From positions 1-64,000 of the forward strand of contig PCBK01000003.1 in assembly GCA_002731275.1 (NCBI GenBank): a DNA stretch of 64,000 nucleotides, written 5' to 3'. This stretch comes from Deltaproteobacteria bacterium (lineage in GTDB: Bacteria; Myxococcota_C; UBA6777). This document shows, piece after piece, positions 8,437-18,578 of this stretch. The notes under the pieces are model-generated. The model worked only from the letters and a program-made list of their open reading frames with translations, ran no database searches and was not told where the DNA came from. Numbering within the stretch: the first letter of the stretch is position 1; every line of letters starts with the position of its first letter. The translations under genes and the position numbers were made by a program.

Positions 8437-9828
8437 TTAGTTGGTTGGAGAGACCATGTTCTCGGGGCGGACAGCTTTATCGAACTCTTCACCTGTCATA
8501 TAGCCCAACTCGATGATCGTGTTGCGCAGGGTTTTGTGCTCTTTGTAGGCTTTCTTCGCGACTTCGGCAGCTTTGTCGTACCCAATGTGTGGGTTGAGCG
8601 CCGTCACCAACATCAAAGAGCGCTCCAGGTTGAGCTTGATCTGTTCGTGGTTGGGTTCGATGCCTACGACACAATTGTCTGTGAAGGAGTGACACACGTC
8701 CGTCAACAAGCGAATGGACTCGATCGTGTTGTGCATCAACATAGGCATGTAGACATTCAGCTCAAAATTACCAGCAGAAGCTGCAAAACCAACGGCTGCA
8801 TCATTTCCGAGGATGTGTGCACATGCCATCGTCAGCGCCTCCGCCTGTGTGGGGTTGACCTTCCCTGGCATAATCGATGAACCGGGCTCATTGGCGGGCA
8901 ACAAGATCTCGCCAATCCCACAACGAGGTCCACTTCCCAACCAGCGGATGTCATTTCCGATCTTATTGAGCGCGACAGCGAGAGTCTTCAGCGCACCGTG
9001 AAGCGCACACAGAGGCTCTTTTCCGCCGAGCTGTGCAAATTTGTTTGGTGCAGAGATAAACGGATATCCAGTCTCCGCCGCGAGTGTTTCGCACACTTTC
9101 TCCGCGTATCCCACTTTGGTGTTGAGCCCTGAACCGACAGCCGTACCACCGATTGCGAGTTCGTACATCAAGGCGAGATTGTCTTTGATCGTGCGTTCAC
9201 AGTAACCGAGCTGCGCAGCATACCCGGAAAACTCCTGCCCAAGAGTCAGGGGAGTCGCGTCCATCAAGTGTGTACGTCCAGTTTTGATGATGTCTTTGAA
9301 GGCTTCGGCTTTGTCTTCGAGGGCCTGTTTGATCTTGGCGACAGCAGGGAGCAGCTCACTGTGGACTTGATCGACAACAGCGACGTGGATCGCTGTGGGG
9401 AAGCTGTCATTTGTCGATTGACTCTTGTTGACGTCATCGTTGGGGTGGATGGGGGATTTGGAGCCAATCTCTCCACCTGACATCTCGATCGCGCGGTTGG
9501 CGATGACCTCGTTGGTGTTCATATTGGTCTGTGTCCCCGAACCGGTCTGCCAGACGACGAGCGGAAAGTGCTCATCGAGCTTGCCTTCGATGACCTCTTT
9601 GGCGGCCTTTTGGATGATGTCCTTTTTGTCGGCGGACAACAACTCCATCGCACAGTTGGCTTCTGCCGCAGCAAACTTCACGAGCCCGAGCGCCTTGATC
9701 ATGGGACGTGGCATACGATGTCCACCGATCTTGAAGTTCTCCAAAGAGCGTTGTGTTTGGGCACCCCAGTAACGATCACTTTGGACTTCAACAGCTCCCA
9801 TACTATCGTATTCAGTACGTGTAGACAT
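8437..9828 (-). CDS. fumC: Fumarate hydratase class II
   Basis: Converts fumarate and water to L-malate in the TCA cycle; a cytoplasmic homotetramer. The 463-residue length is typical for FumC. Signature stretches are present: [13 protein letters not shown] near residue 96, [11 protein letters not shown] near 137, [10 protein letters not shown] near 185 and the fumarase/aspartase signature [15 protein letters not shown] near 315, which holds the catalytic serine loop. GGGAG eight bases before the ATG supports the start. It runs in the same direction as the bestrophin gene downstream, 15 bases away, and no other TCA gene is in the window. Confidence 0.97.
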   Translation of the reverse strand: MSTRTEYDSMGAVEVQSDRYWGAQTQRSLENFKIGGHRMPRPMIKALGLVKFAAAEANCAMELLSADKKDIIQKAAKEVIEGKLDEHFPLVVWQTGSGTQTNMNTNEVIANRAIEMSGGEIGSKSPIHPNDDVNKSQSTNDSFPTAIHVAVVDQVHSELLPAVAKIKQALEDKAEAFKDIIKTGRTHLMDATPLTLGQEFSGYAAQLGYCERTIKDNLALMYELAIGGTAVGSGLNTKVGYAEKVCETLAAETGYPFISAPNKFAQLGGKEPLCALHGALKTLAVALNKIGNDIRWLGSGPRCGIGEILLPANEPGSSIMPGKVNPTQAEALTMACAHILGNDAAVGFAASAGNFELNVYMPMLMHNTIESIRLLTDVCHSFTDNCVVGIEPNHEQIKLNLERSLMLVTALNPHIGYDKAAEVAKKAYKEHKTLRNTIIELGYMTGEEFDKAVRPENMVSPTN

Positions 9829-9923
9829 CTTTCATTCTCCCTTTCTTCATCTTGGCAAAAGGTTCGGTACAACAAATCGTTTACGAGAGGCGTTTTACAA
9901 ACAATCGATGCATTTGTCGAGGA

Positions 9924-10598
9924 TCAAAATGGAGCCGGACACGTCCACTCCATCCATTGACGGGTGATAGGGTGGGCAAAACGTAGCCAGCAAGCGTGCA
10001 AAAGAAGACGAGAAGACGCCTCAAACGCGTCATCAGGTGCGTACAATTCACACCCCCAAATAGGGTGCCCAATGGCCGTCATATGAAGTCTCAATTGGTG
10101 CGTCCGTCCGGTTACAGGCGTCAACGAAACCCTTGTACAGCCTCTTTGGGTGTCCCGCTCAAGCACTTTGTACTGTGTATGACAGGGTTTACCTTCGACA
10201 AAGTCGATCTTTTGGCGTGGTTTGTTGGGCCAGTCTGGCTTGAGCGGGAAGCGCAAGTCACCACACTGGGCCTCGACAATCCCATCGACAACAGCGACAT
10301 ATCGCTTCTTGACCTCGCGATATTGGAAGGATTGATTGAGACGCTTTTGGCTCTCTTTGTGGCGTGCAATGACCATCACACCAGAGGTCAATCGATCGAG
10401 ACGATGGACCAGTCTGATCTCCTCGAAGTCCTCTTGCAGTCGTCTGACGAGATTGTCACTTTCGTATTGGGGATCAGGCCCTGGCATGGACAACAACCCC
10501 GCCGGTTTGTCCACGACGAGGATATCGTCATCCTGATAGAGTATGGTGACCTCTTCTTCGCATGGTGGCGCAAGGTAAGAAGGTGTCGGTGTTCTCAT
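9924..10598 (-). CDS. rluA: RluA-family pseudouridine synthase
   Basis: Isomerises uridine to pseudouridine in RNA. The 224-residue protein matches E. coli RluA (23S U746 and tRNA U32) along its length: LYQDDDILVVDKPAGLLSMPG, the catalytic HRLDRLTSG (Asp in RLD), the PDWPNKPRQK stretch found in RluA itself, and TGRTHQLRLHM. There is no S4 domain, as in RluA and unlike RluC/RluD. The ATG at 10598 was chosen over an upstream in-frame TTG/ATG because GGAGA lies six bases before it and because the homologous region starts there. The exact RNA targets are inferred from the family. Confidence 0.9.
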   Translation of the reverse strand: MRTPTPSYLAPPCEEEVTILYQDDDILVVDKPAGLLSMPGPDPQYESDNLVRRLQEDFEEIRLVHRLDRLTSGVMVIARHKESQKRLNQSFQYREVKKRYVAVVDGIVEAQCGDLRFPLKPDWPNKPRQKIDFVEGKPCHTQYKVLERDTQRGCTRVSLTPVTGRTHQLRLHMTAIGHPIWGCELYAPDDAFEASSRLLLHACWLRFAHPITRQWMEWTCPAPF

Positions 10599-10775
10599 GC
10601 AAATTCTCCATTTGATGGCTTTGGAAAAGAACAGGCAGGTGAGCTTTTGTGTTCCCCTCCCGAAAAACCTTTGACACTCCATGTGCAGTATAGCAAACAA
10701 ACCCGACATACCCTATACTTGTCGAAAGGACAATCTCTCAAGTACAGAACCGTTCGCTAAAAGAGCACACAAAAC

Positions 10776-13073
10776 ATGATCAACCAATACAACCTTCGAT
10801 GGTCCACGTGGACATTACTCCTGCTCTTCTCATTGACGCTCTGGCAATGTGGTACAAGCCCTTGTAAAGCAGACAAGGATTGCGATGTGACCCAACGCTG
10901 TGTCGCCTTCAGCTGCCAAATCGATCACTGTCGCCCACTCAAGCTCGAACAAAAAATTCAGTGGAGCGCCGAGAGAGTCCCACAAACGCCGTGGACTTTA
11001 CGTATCACAGCGACACTACAAGACACGGACTTGCAGTGGCGATTTGCACCCACAGTACAAAAAGCAACCGAAGGGTGGGACATCCAATCGACTCAATTTG
11101 ACCCAAAGTCGGTCCCAAGCCAGCTTGTCATCATCGCCTACTCAAAAAAGCAGTGGGAACAACCCATACAACTGTCTATCCAGAGCGATGTATATCCACA
11201 CAATCAACAAGAGCAAGACGAGATCAAGTGCCCTTCCAGTTGGACGAGTCCCCCCATACAAGTAGCATGTCCAAAGGACACAACGGACTGTGACGGCTTG
11301 TGTACTTCGACGCAGCAGAACAACGAACACTGCGGCAGCTGTGGAGTTGTGTGTGCAAACAATACAACCTGTTGCGCAGGCGTTTGTGTGCAGCTGAGTA
11401 ACGATACACAACACTGTGGTCGGTGTGGACAAACATGCACAGCAGGAGACGCATGTTGTAGTGGACAATGCACATCAACACGCAACAACCCGGCCCATTG
11501 TGGTGCTTGCTTTCAAAGCTGTGGGGGAAAAACATGTTGTGACAGTCAATGTGTTGAAACGCAATCATCACGTAAACACTGTGGGGGATGTGGCCAAGTA
11601 TGCTCGGGAAATTGTCGTGTAGGGGTCTGCTTTCAATGCCAACGCTCAAGTGAATGTAGCGCAGGAGAACGATGTCGATATGGGCAATGTGTACCATGTG
11701 ACACGAACAACCCATGTGATACGTTCCTTTACCTGACCAACACACTCCAATCATCCAATATCGCGCTCGACAAGACAGGTAACATTTACATCGCAGGCCG
11801 GTTTGAGAACCAACTCAAAGCAGGCCAAACATTGTTGAATTCGCAAGGGGATAAGGATCTTTACTTTGGCAAGATCAGTCCAACAGGACGATGGCTTTGG
11901 GCCTATGGCGCAGGAAGTCCAGGCCAAGAATTAGCAGCCTACATCACGCTTGACAGTCAAGGTTCTGTGTACTTGACAGGCCATTACGGTCGCAATGCAA
12001 ATGGTAAGCCACTCCAATTGCAATACAACAGCACTTCGCCCAAAACACTCCCGCTGCCAAACAACAGCAATGACACAGTGTTCTTGGCAAAATTCTCATC
12101 AGAAGGACAAAACCAGTGGATCAAACGCTTGTTTGGTGGGATCAATCACTGGGGAAACAAAGCACATACCCTTCCAACAGGCGCTTCGCGTATTGCTATG
12201 ACACCCCAAGATACAGCCAGCACAAAAGGCATCTTTTGCGATTTCGACAATCTCTTTAATGGAAAAGATCCTCTCGACACAAACGGACAAATGGCGATCA
12301 TTGCGCTTGACACACAAGGAAAATGCCAGTGGGGACGTCTTGCAGGCACATTCAATGGACATGACAGCTCAGAGCTGCTATCTGTCGATGAAAAGGGACA
12401 TACTTACTGGGGTGGTGTCATCACAGGTCCCTCCAACTTTGGTTCATTCTCCCCTATACACTACGATAAAGAGGACATCGCGCTCGCCAAATTGGATGAA
12501 AAAGGTTCCTTTTTGTGGGCGACATCGTTCGGTGGAATGGGAAACGACTTCCCTGCGGGTATACAGGTTGATAAGGACAAAAATATATACCTGTATGGAC
12601 GTTTCGCGCAAAACATTGTGTTCGGAACAAAGACACTCACAGCACAAGCCAAACAAGATGGGTTTGTGAGCAAACTCGACACCAACGGCAAACCACTCTG
12701 GACGCTTCACTGCAAAAGTGATGAAGACGTCGGGATCAACAACGGTCAGCTCGATGCAAAAGGTTTTCTCTACGTAACAGGCGACTTCAAGGGGCTCGCA
12801 CAATGTCAGCAACACACCTTTCAACCTCCTTCAGGCAGCGCAAACGATGGATTTGTCCTTAAAATCGATCCAACGACAGGTTCTATCCTTTGGAGCGCAG
12901 CCATCACAGGTCAGGGGTACGAGTACGTGACATCACCACGTTTTGCGACAGATGGGGCGCTGCACTTGTTACTAGGGACGACGAGCCAAATCTTTTACGT
13001 CGATGGAACAAAGGTACAAAGTCCGAGCGTTGGTGGTGTGGGGTTTCTCTGGCGACTCCCCATCCCCAAATAA
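10776..13073 (+). CDS. Stig1-like Cys-rich lipoprotein with SBBP-type propeller
   Basis: A 765-residue exported protein. The hydrophobic signal (about 11-25) ends at Cys27 in a lipobox-like but unusual LTLWQC. Residues ~160-290 hold four Cys-rich Stig1-type units (NxxHCGxCGxxC ... CCxGxC), common in Myxococcota surface proteins. From ~320 to the end are repeated propeller-like blades (ITLDSQGSVYLTGHY, IQVDKDKNIYLYGRF, GQLDAKGFLYVTGDF) of the SBBP type. The role is unknown; a surface-exposed scaffold or binding protein is likely. The ribosome site is weak. It converges on the 574-residue protein gene, with 17 bases between the stops. Confidence 0.8.
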   Translation: MINQYNLRWSTWTLLLLFSLTLWQCGTSPCKADKDCDVTQRCVAFSCQIDHCRPLKLEQKIQWSAERVPQTPWTLRITATLQDTDLQWRFAPTVQKATEGWDIQSTQFDPKSVPSQLVIIAYSKKQWEQPIQLSIQSDVYPHNQQEQDEIKCPSSWTSPPIQVACPKDTTDCDGLCTSTQQNNEHCGSCGVVCANNTTCCAGVCVQLSNDTQHCGRCGQTCTAGDACCSGQCTSTRNNPAHCGACFQSCGGKTCCDSQCVETQSSRKHCGGCGQVCSGNCRVGVCFQCQRSSECSAGERCRYGQCVPCDTNNPCDTFLYLTNTLQSSNIALDKTGNIYIAGRFENQLKAGQTLLNSQGDKDLYFGKISPTGRWLWAYGAGSPGQELAAYITLDSQGSVYLTGHYGRNANGKPLQLQYNSTSPKTLPLPNNSNDTVFLAKFSSEGQNQWIKRLFGGINHWGNKAHTLPTGASRIAMTPQDTASTKGIFCDFDNLFNGKDPLDTNGQMAIIALDTQGKCQWGRLAGTFNGHDSSELLSVDEKGHTYWGGVITGPSNFGSFSPIHYDKEDIALAKLDEKGSFLWATSFGGMGNDFPAGIQVDKDKNIYLYGRFAQNIVFGTKTLTAQAKQDGFVSKLDTNGKPLWTLHCKSDEDVGINNGQLDAKGFLYVTGDFKGLAQCQQHTFQPPSGSANDGFVLKIDPTTGSILWSAAITGQGYEYVTSPRFATDGALHLLLGTTSQIFYVDGTKVQSPSVGGVGFLWRLPIPK

Positions 13074-13090
13074 TCTAAGGACACGGACCT

Positions 13091-14815
13091 TCACGGACTT
13101 GTACAAAGTCGCTGCTTGATCGTATCTATCAACCTCGGAAGTTCATCGGGATAGAAGATATCATCCCAGCCCCATCGATACAACAGCTGCAAGTCATCTG
13201 TCCGAAACCAACCATCCACGACCAACAAAAACGTCGGGCATGTCTCGGATGTATAACGTAGCTTCATCGCGGCGACGCGACCACATAACTCCTTGCGCTT
13301 GTCCACCCGCCCTTTGTATGCGCTCTGACACTTGATCCAGCACGCTCCTTCTTGGACACAGATCATATTCCCTGTCGCAGGTGCCCACTCACCAAATTCC
13401 CCGGAGAACGATGGATGGCGAAGAGGAAAAGAGACCTCCAGCCCCATCTCCCGCAGCCTTCGCACGACCAACCATTCGAGCGGCTGAAAGAGACGATAAT
13501 TCATCATCTTGTAAAAGAAAATGGACTGACATGTCGTCCGCCTCGCGTCCTCTGCGAGCTGACCAAAACGCTCCCTTCCCCAACGCGATAAATGACCAGA
13601 GAAGACTTCCGCGAGTCGTAACATTGCGTCCTCTCGTACGCACTTTTTTCGGTTGATCATATCGGCGATGTCGATATACCCACGACTGATCCCCTCTTCC
13701 TCACCAAGCTCCCTCGCCAACGCAGAATACCCATAGGCGTCCTGTCCTCCCTCCTCAACTCGACGTAACTGCATCATGGCAGAGAGCAACCAATGCCCCT
13801 CCGAATCGACAACCTCCTCTGTATAGGATAACCCATCAAAGACGTCACGAAGTGCTCCCTTCATCCCCGTAGAGTCCGTCAATCGATCCCAATGCGTGAG
13901 GATCCACTCGTACACCCAGTCCAGCCTGTATAATTCTCTCAACGATCGCGCGTACTCCGAAAACAGCGGCAGTGTTTCGTCGATCAATTCGACAAGCTCG
14001 TCCACCTCTACGAAGATATCTTCCTGTACAAATGCGAGCAATTGCTCATCGACACAGCGCGCACCTCTCAGTGTACGACGAAACCAACCCAGCTCAAGCG
14101 CAAATTGCCATGACGCTGCCTCTTCTTGGACTGGAACCTTGGATACAATCGAATCTCTCGCGACTTGCGGCAGCGCATACCACTTACACAGCGCCCGACG
14201 AAAAGCGGTCGTCTTCGCCACACCACCAAACGCCTCTCTCTCACGTAACCAGGGCGCTGTTTGTGGCGAGGATGTCAGCGCTACAAGCTCAGTCTTACAA
14301 AAAGTGAGAAACCACTCCCACCCATCGATCAATCCATCGCATAATGCACGCTCAACATGCTCTAAAGCTTCCAGCGCCGTCCCCACAGGGGTAGCATGAA
14401 ACAGTTGTTCAAGGGAGCGAGCGAGCGCTTGGCCTTCATTGACATCTTGCCACCGCAAAAATGAGTCAAAGAGCGCCGAATATGCACGATCGAGTTTGTG
14501 CTTGAGTGAACCCGAACACTGCACACTGAACAACACAGGTGGTCCTGGAAGCATCCGCGCCTCAAAGATCTCGGTCATCGTACGCCAGAACTTCTTTTGT
14601 CCAGCCATCGATGCGCCACCGTGTGTCACAAAGCACAACAATGTCGGCGCATCAGTGGGGCCAACGAGAATATCCGGATCGATTGACATCCCCGCAGGTG
14701 TGTGACGACGATCGACGTTCCAGCTCACGTCATCGAAGACTTCAGCAACGGCAAGGTACACCACGGCTTCTTGAAACTTCCACAGCGATTTGCTCCGGAC
14801 ATGTCGTCTTGCCAT
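13091..14815 (-). CDS. Uncharacterised protein, possibly restriction-endonuclease-like
   Basis: A 574-residue cytoplasmic protein with no signal or membrane span. I do not recognise it firmly. Near the N-terminus DPDILVG (about 46-52), a hydrophobic strand LLCFVTH and KKFWRTMTEIFEAR follow one another in the way seen in some PD-(D/E)xK type II restriction enzymes, although a clear ExK is replaced by FVTH. The C-terminal ~120 residues contain a second mixed alpha/beta part with WIKCQSAYKG and TFLLVVDGW, which could also be a nuclease-like core (D/E..K strands). No methyltransferase is nearby. AAGGAG five bases before the ATG fixes the start. It is an isolated minus-strand gene between two Cys-rich lipoproteins, a position compatible with horizontal gain. 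Confidence 0.6.
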   Translation of the reverse strand: MARRHVRSKSLWKFQEAVVYLAVAEVFDDVSWNVDRRHTPAGMSIDPDILVGPTDAPTLLCFVTHGGASMAGQKKFWRTMTEIFEARMLPGPPVLFSVQCSGSLKHKLDRAYSALFDSFLRWQDVNEGQALARSLEQLFHATPVGTALEALEHVERALCDGLIDGWEWFLTFCKTELVALTSSPQTAPWLREREAFGGVAKTTAFRRALCKWYALPQVARDSIVSKVPVQEEAASWQFALELGWFRRTLRGARCVDEQLLAFVQEDIFVEVDELVELIDETLPLFSEYARSLRELYRLDWVYEWILTHWDRLTDSTGMKGALRDVFDGLSYTEEVVDSEGHWLLSAMMQLRRVEEGGQDAYGYSALARELGEEEGISRGYIDIADMINRKKCVREDAMLRLAEVFSGHLSRWGRERFGQLAEDARRTTCQSIFFYKMMNYRLFQPLEWLVVRRLREMGLEVSFPLRHPSFSGEFGEWAPATGNMICVQEGACWIKCQSAYKGRVDKRKELCGRVAAMKLRYTSETCPTFLLVVDGWFRTDDLQLLYRWGWDDIFYPDELPRLIDTIKQRLCTSP

Positions 14816-14946
14816 CGGCGCTCCTTGAAGAAAGACTGGAATCAGGCTACTCTCTTGATCAGAAAAAAAGACACTCTGTGGATGTGACCTTCAAAAGGAC
14901 ATCTTACACATATCAAACCGGGCTTTCGAACGAAAGGACATTGGGT

Positions 14947-17010
14947 ATGCAACAAGGTATTCGCTATCTTTCTTTTGTGTGGAGTACAGGTGTGCTCATT
15001 TTCTTGGTGTTTGGTTGCAGCCAACCCAAACAAGCCGTGTGCACCTTGGACAGAGATTGCCCAACGGGTCACCTTTGCAACAAAGACGATAAAGGCGAAG
15101 CCTTTTGTGAAGCCGTCAAACTCGATGAGTGCCCTTCGAGTTGTAAAGTGGACGCGGACTGTAGCAAGTGCGATGCTGAGAAACAACAATGTGTCCAAGG
15201 TGTTTGTGGCAAAGAGACAGAGAAAACATGCCCAACAACTTGCACGAGCAACCAGGATTGTATCCCTTGCCTCTCCAACCAGTCGTATTGTGTCGGTGGT
15301 GTATGTGGTGAAAAACCAACGTGCCCACAAACGTGCGCCCAAGACGCAGATTGCGCCCCCTGTACGGACACAAAATTTTGTGTAGAGGGTGCATGCGCGA
15401 AAGAGAAGGTCGCTTGCCCTTCCACCTGCACAAAAGACGACGACTGCAAATCCTGCCCAGACCAAAAGCTGGCGTGTACCGAGGGGACATGTCAACAACC
15501 CTCTCAATGTCCTGATAGCTGCGCGACTGACACGGATTGTAGCAAATGCGCTGTCAAGGATCGAGTCTGCGTCTTCGGTAAATGTGGTGACCCGGACTGT
15601 CCGGCAAGTTGCCAGGATGACAGCGACTGTGCAAAATGTTCAAGTGGCAACACCAGCTGTGTCAACAATGTTTGTAGCGCAAAAGCAGTCTGCCCAAAAT
15701 TCTGTTTTATCGATCAGGATTGCGCTCAATGTAGCAAAGACCTCCAAAAATGCACGAACGGTTCTTGTGGCGATCAGGTCCTCTGCCCAGAGTCATGCAA
15801 CGCGGACAGTGATTGTTCTGCCTGTCCAGCCAACCGCGTGGCGTGTCGCAACGGAAGCTGCGCAGAGAAAGACCCCTGCCCAACGACCTGCACAGAAGAC
15901 AAAGATTGTAGCGCCTGTGGGACGGGCTATGTCTGCGATCCAACAGCCAAAACATGCAAAAACCCAAACGCCGTCGGCGTTGGTGGAGAGTGTGACGCAA
16001 ACAAGCCCTGTCAACGCGATCTCTCCTGCCTCGCGATAGAGAATATCCAAAAAAGTTATTGCTTCCAAGTCTGCAACCCCAAGTCCAAGATCTGCGACAG
16101 CAACAAGGCAGATGGACGCGACCAGTGCTTGGAGATCCCCATCGAGAAAGGTTCCGAGCACGTGTGCATTGGTAGCGCCGCAAAGGGAGAGGCTTGTGGT
16201 TTCGCGATCGCAAAGCAAGCGCTCTGTGATGTGAGCACCTCCGCGACACTGTATTGCAGCACAAAAAAGGGGACATGTGAGGACATCACCATCCAAACCA
16301 AAGAAGATGACCCATGTACACCAACAGGCTCGACAGATGAACCCATTCTGCGTTGTGATGTGAGTAAGGGGCTCTATTGCGACCCCACGACCAAAAAGTG
16401 CGGCAAGCAAAACTTTGCCCAAGAAGGTGAGCTTTGTGATCCATCAGGCCGAGTCCTTGGAAAAGTCATTAATTGTGGCTCGGGGATGTCTTGCGTCTCT
16501 TTTGCGACAGGCACAAACCTGCGCTGTCATGTCGACTGCTCGACCAACCAAAGCGGACAGTGCAGTCACAACAAGGACACGACCTGTGTCCCCACGACGA
16601 CAGGAGGTGCTGGTGCCTGTCTCGATACACAGTGTCAATCAGATGCAGATTGCACGTTCAAGGGGTACTTTTGTTTGCGCTCCCAAAGTGGCAACATTTG
16701 CGCTCCTGAACCTCCAGCAGGCCCCGTCTCCTACGGTGGTATTTGCGGAATCCCACTCGATAAATATGGATGTGACGCCAAGTCATCATGTGCACAAGTC
16801 AGCGCTGGCTCTTTGGGCTTTTGTACAGTCGGATGTGACTCAAAAACACCATGTCCATCCCTGAAGACCGCCAATGGCGACATCAAAGCGACCTGTGTCT
16901 CCCAAAGAGGTGTGCTGTTTTGCGTCTTCCTTTGCGACTCGAATTCACCCGTTTGTCCCACGGGCATGAAGTGTCAAAAAACCCCAGCGGGCTCGTATTG
17001 CTTCCCGTAA
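14947..17010 (+). CDS. Cys-rich repeat lipoprotein (CPxxC..DxDC repeats)
   Basis: A 687-residue lipoprotein. The signal peptide ends in a good lipobox, LVFGC, at about residue 26. Residues ~60-330 carry about nine repeats of roughly 30-35 residues with the pattern CPxxCxxDxDCxxC...C...G.C, each with six or more cysteines that could form disulphides. The C-terminal half has further cysteine-spaced modules without strict repetition. Such proteins are frequent on the surface of Myxococcota; function unknown. The frame is open far upstream (to 14539), but that part overlaps the opposite gene and has no ribosome site. The ATG at 14947 has AAAGGA eight bases before it and begins the signal peptide. 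Confidence 0.85.
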   Translation: MQQGIRYLSFVWSTGVLIFLVFGCSQPKQAVCTLDRDCPTGHLCNKDDKGEAFCEAVKLDECPSSCKVDADCSKCDAEKQQCVQGVCGKETEKTCPTTCTSNQDCIPCLSNQSYCVGGVCGEKPTCPQTCAQDADCAPCTDTKFCVEGACAKEKVACPSTCTKDDDCKSCPDQKLACTEGTCQQPSQCPDSCATDTDCSKCAVKDRVCVFGKCGDPDCPASCQDDSDCAKCSSGNTSCVNNVCSAKAVCPKFCFIDQDCAQCSKDLQKCTNGSCGDQVLCPESCNADSDCSACPANRVACRNGSCAEKDPCPTTCTEDKDCSACGTGYVCDPTAKTCKNPNAVGVGGECDANKPCQRDLSCLAIENIQKSYCFQVCNPKSKICDSNKADGRDQCLEIPIEKGSEHVCIGSAAKGEACGFAIAKQALCDVSTSATLYCSTKKGTCEDITIQTKEDDPCTPTGSTDEPILRCDVSKGLYCDPTTKKCGKQNFAQEGELCDPSGRVLGKVINCGSGMSCVSFATGTNLRCHVDCSTNQSGQCSHNKDTTCVPTTTGGAGACLDTQCQSDADCTFKGYFCLRSQSGNICAPEPPAGPVSYGGICGIPLDKYGCDAKSSCAQVSAGSLGFCTVGCDSKTPCPSLKTANGDIKATCVSQRGVLFCVFLCDSNSPVCPTGMKCQKTPAGSYCFP

Positions 17011-17079
17011 TGTCGTAGGTGTTGCGTAGAGCAACGTCCTCTCTTTCGCCAGTCATCATTCACAAAGTGGGGTCGTGAA

Positions 17080-18549
17080 ATGATTCTCCCTCTCAGCTCA
17101 GAATCTCCTCTCAAACGCCAACCTGTTGTCACTCTAGGCATCGTCGCGCTCAATATCGTCGTATATATTGTGATGCTCGTCATGGATTTCAAGACCAAGC
17201 TGAGTTGGGCGGCGATTCCAGGACACATCGCACAGGCTGACCCACTCACCCTCGCAGGATGGAGGGAGTATATCACTCTCATCACATCGGGGTTTATGCA
17301 CGCAGGGTTTTTCCACCTCCTGTTCAATATGATCTTCTTGATGGCCTTTGGATGCAAGGTTGAAGACCGTCTCGGTCGCCTACGTTATGCACTGTTTTAC
17401 TTTGCCATCTTGCTCCTCTCTGGGCTGACCTTTGTGCTCGCACATACGAGTGTCTACAGGCCATGTATCGGCGCCTCTGGTGCGATCTCAGGTGTTTTGG
17501 GAGCCTACCTGTTCAAATTCCCTCACACCCGTATACGCACCCTCTTCTGGGTCATTATTCGCGTCTGGATCTTGCGTATCCCCGCGTTCTTGTTGCTCGG
17601 ATATTGGTTGCTCCTCAATGTCATTCAATTCTTTAGGCAGACACTCAAAACATCCAATGTCGCATGGCTCACACACCTCGCCGGTTTTATCGTTGGAGTC
17701 GTCTTGATTGGTTTGATGACAGGTTTTCGCATCGAATCAAGCGCCAAAGAGGAGAAAACACACGACTGGCACGAATACTTTCACACTGCAGGTAAGATGC
17801 TCCGCGCGGAGCTGATCTTCTTGCTCCTTATCCCACTGATCATGTACAGCATGGCATTTGTCACCACATTCTTTGTGGAAACGCCTTACTACTACAGCTC
17901 CTACACCTTCTCGATACGCAACAAGCACGCCTTCCGCCTGCTCCTCTCGTGGCTTTACCTCTACATGTTTATCCTGGCTGTGATCGTCGGTATCGTGTGG
18001 ATGTTTGTCCGCCAACGACGGCTCAAACAAGCCCTGATGCTCGAACCCTGCCTGATGTGCAAACAGACCGTCAAGGATGATGAGTTTGGCGACTACATCT
18101 GCCAACATTGTGGATTTGACATCAAACAACAGAGAGAAGAAGATCCAGACAAGCTCGAATTATTGCGGGAGCTTCGCGTGACGGAAGAGTTTGTCAACAA
18201 CATGCACGGTTATCTGGAGACAGAGATTGTCCAGAGCTCTTTGTTGTCATTTGACGACGAAAAAAATGCCGATCTGCTTCGAGGTTTTGAAGAGAGTATT
18301 TCAGTCTTTCGGGATTTTATACAGCATCACACAGAGGGTCTGGGAAAGTTGTTGGAGAGAGACGAAGAGGAGAGGCCCTTTACCTCGGAGGATCTAAAGA
18401 AACTATCACAGATGTCTCCAGATTACACACACAGCGGCGTGGGTGCCAAAGCGGACATCGAGATCCACCGCGAGCAACACAAAATACTCGGTGTTGCCGT
18501 TCAATTTCTTGCACATGTCTCGACGCAATTGAGGGGGACTGTGGAGTAG
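17080..18549 (+). CDS. Rhomboid-family intramembrane serine protease with zinc ribbon
   Basis: Cleaves membrane proteins within the bilayer. The 489-residue protein has the rhomboid core in its first ~210 residues: HLLFNMIFL (His79, Asn83), the catalytic GASGAISG (Ser133) and WLTHLAGF (His199). Two more spans follow at ~240-262 and ~285-310. Then come a cytoplasmic zinc ribbon (CLMCK ... CQHCG, about 325-345) and a helical tail of ~140 residues. The ribbon and tail are additions to the minimal enzyme and may bind a partner or regulate access. It has no strong ribosome site. Its stop is 29 bases from the converging TPR lipoprotein gene. Confidence 0.9.
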   Translation: MILPLSSESPLKRQPVVTLGIVALNIVVYIVMLVMDFKTKLSWAAIPGHIAQADPLTLAGWREYITLITSGFMHAGFFHLLFNMIFLMAFGCKVEDRLGRLRYALFYFAILLLSGLTFVLAHTSVYRPCIGASGAISGVLGAYLFKFPHTRIRTLFWVIIRVWILRIPAFLLLGYWLLLNVIQFFRQTLKTSNVAWLTHLAGFIVGVVLIGLMTGFRIESSAKEEKTHDWHEYFHTAGKMLRAELIFLLLIPLIMYSMAFVTTFFVETPYYYSSYTFSIRNKHAFRLLLSWLYLYMFILAVIVGIVWMFVRQRRLKQALMLEPCLMCKQTVKDDEFGDYICQHCGFDIKQQREEDPDKLELLRELRVTEEFVNNMHGYLETEIVQSSLLSFDDEKNADLLRGFEESISVFRDFIQHHTEGLGKLLERDEEERPFTSEDLKKLSQMSPDYTHSGVGAKADIEIHREQHKILGVAVQFLAHVSTQLRGTVE

Positions 18550-18578
18550 GAAGGGGAAGAGTCGGGGGGAATTGTTGG

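Noticed and set aside
8053-8880. Antisense frame of 275 codons across the bestrophin and fumC genes
   Set aside because: Shadow of two well-supported genes on the other strand; no ribosome site or family.
9996-10760. Antisense frame of 254 codons across rluA
   Set aside because: Shadow of rluA, whose motifs leave no doubt about the coding strand.
14539-14946. Upstream extension of the Cys-rich lipoprotein frame
   Set aside because: It overlaps the opposite-strand gene 13091-14815, has no ribosome site at its first ATG, and the signal peptide begins at 14947.
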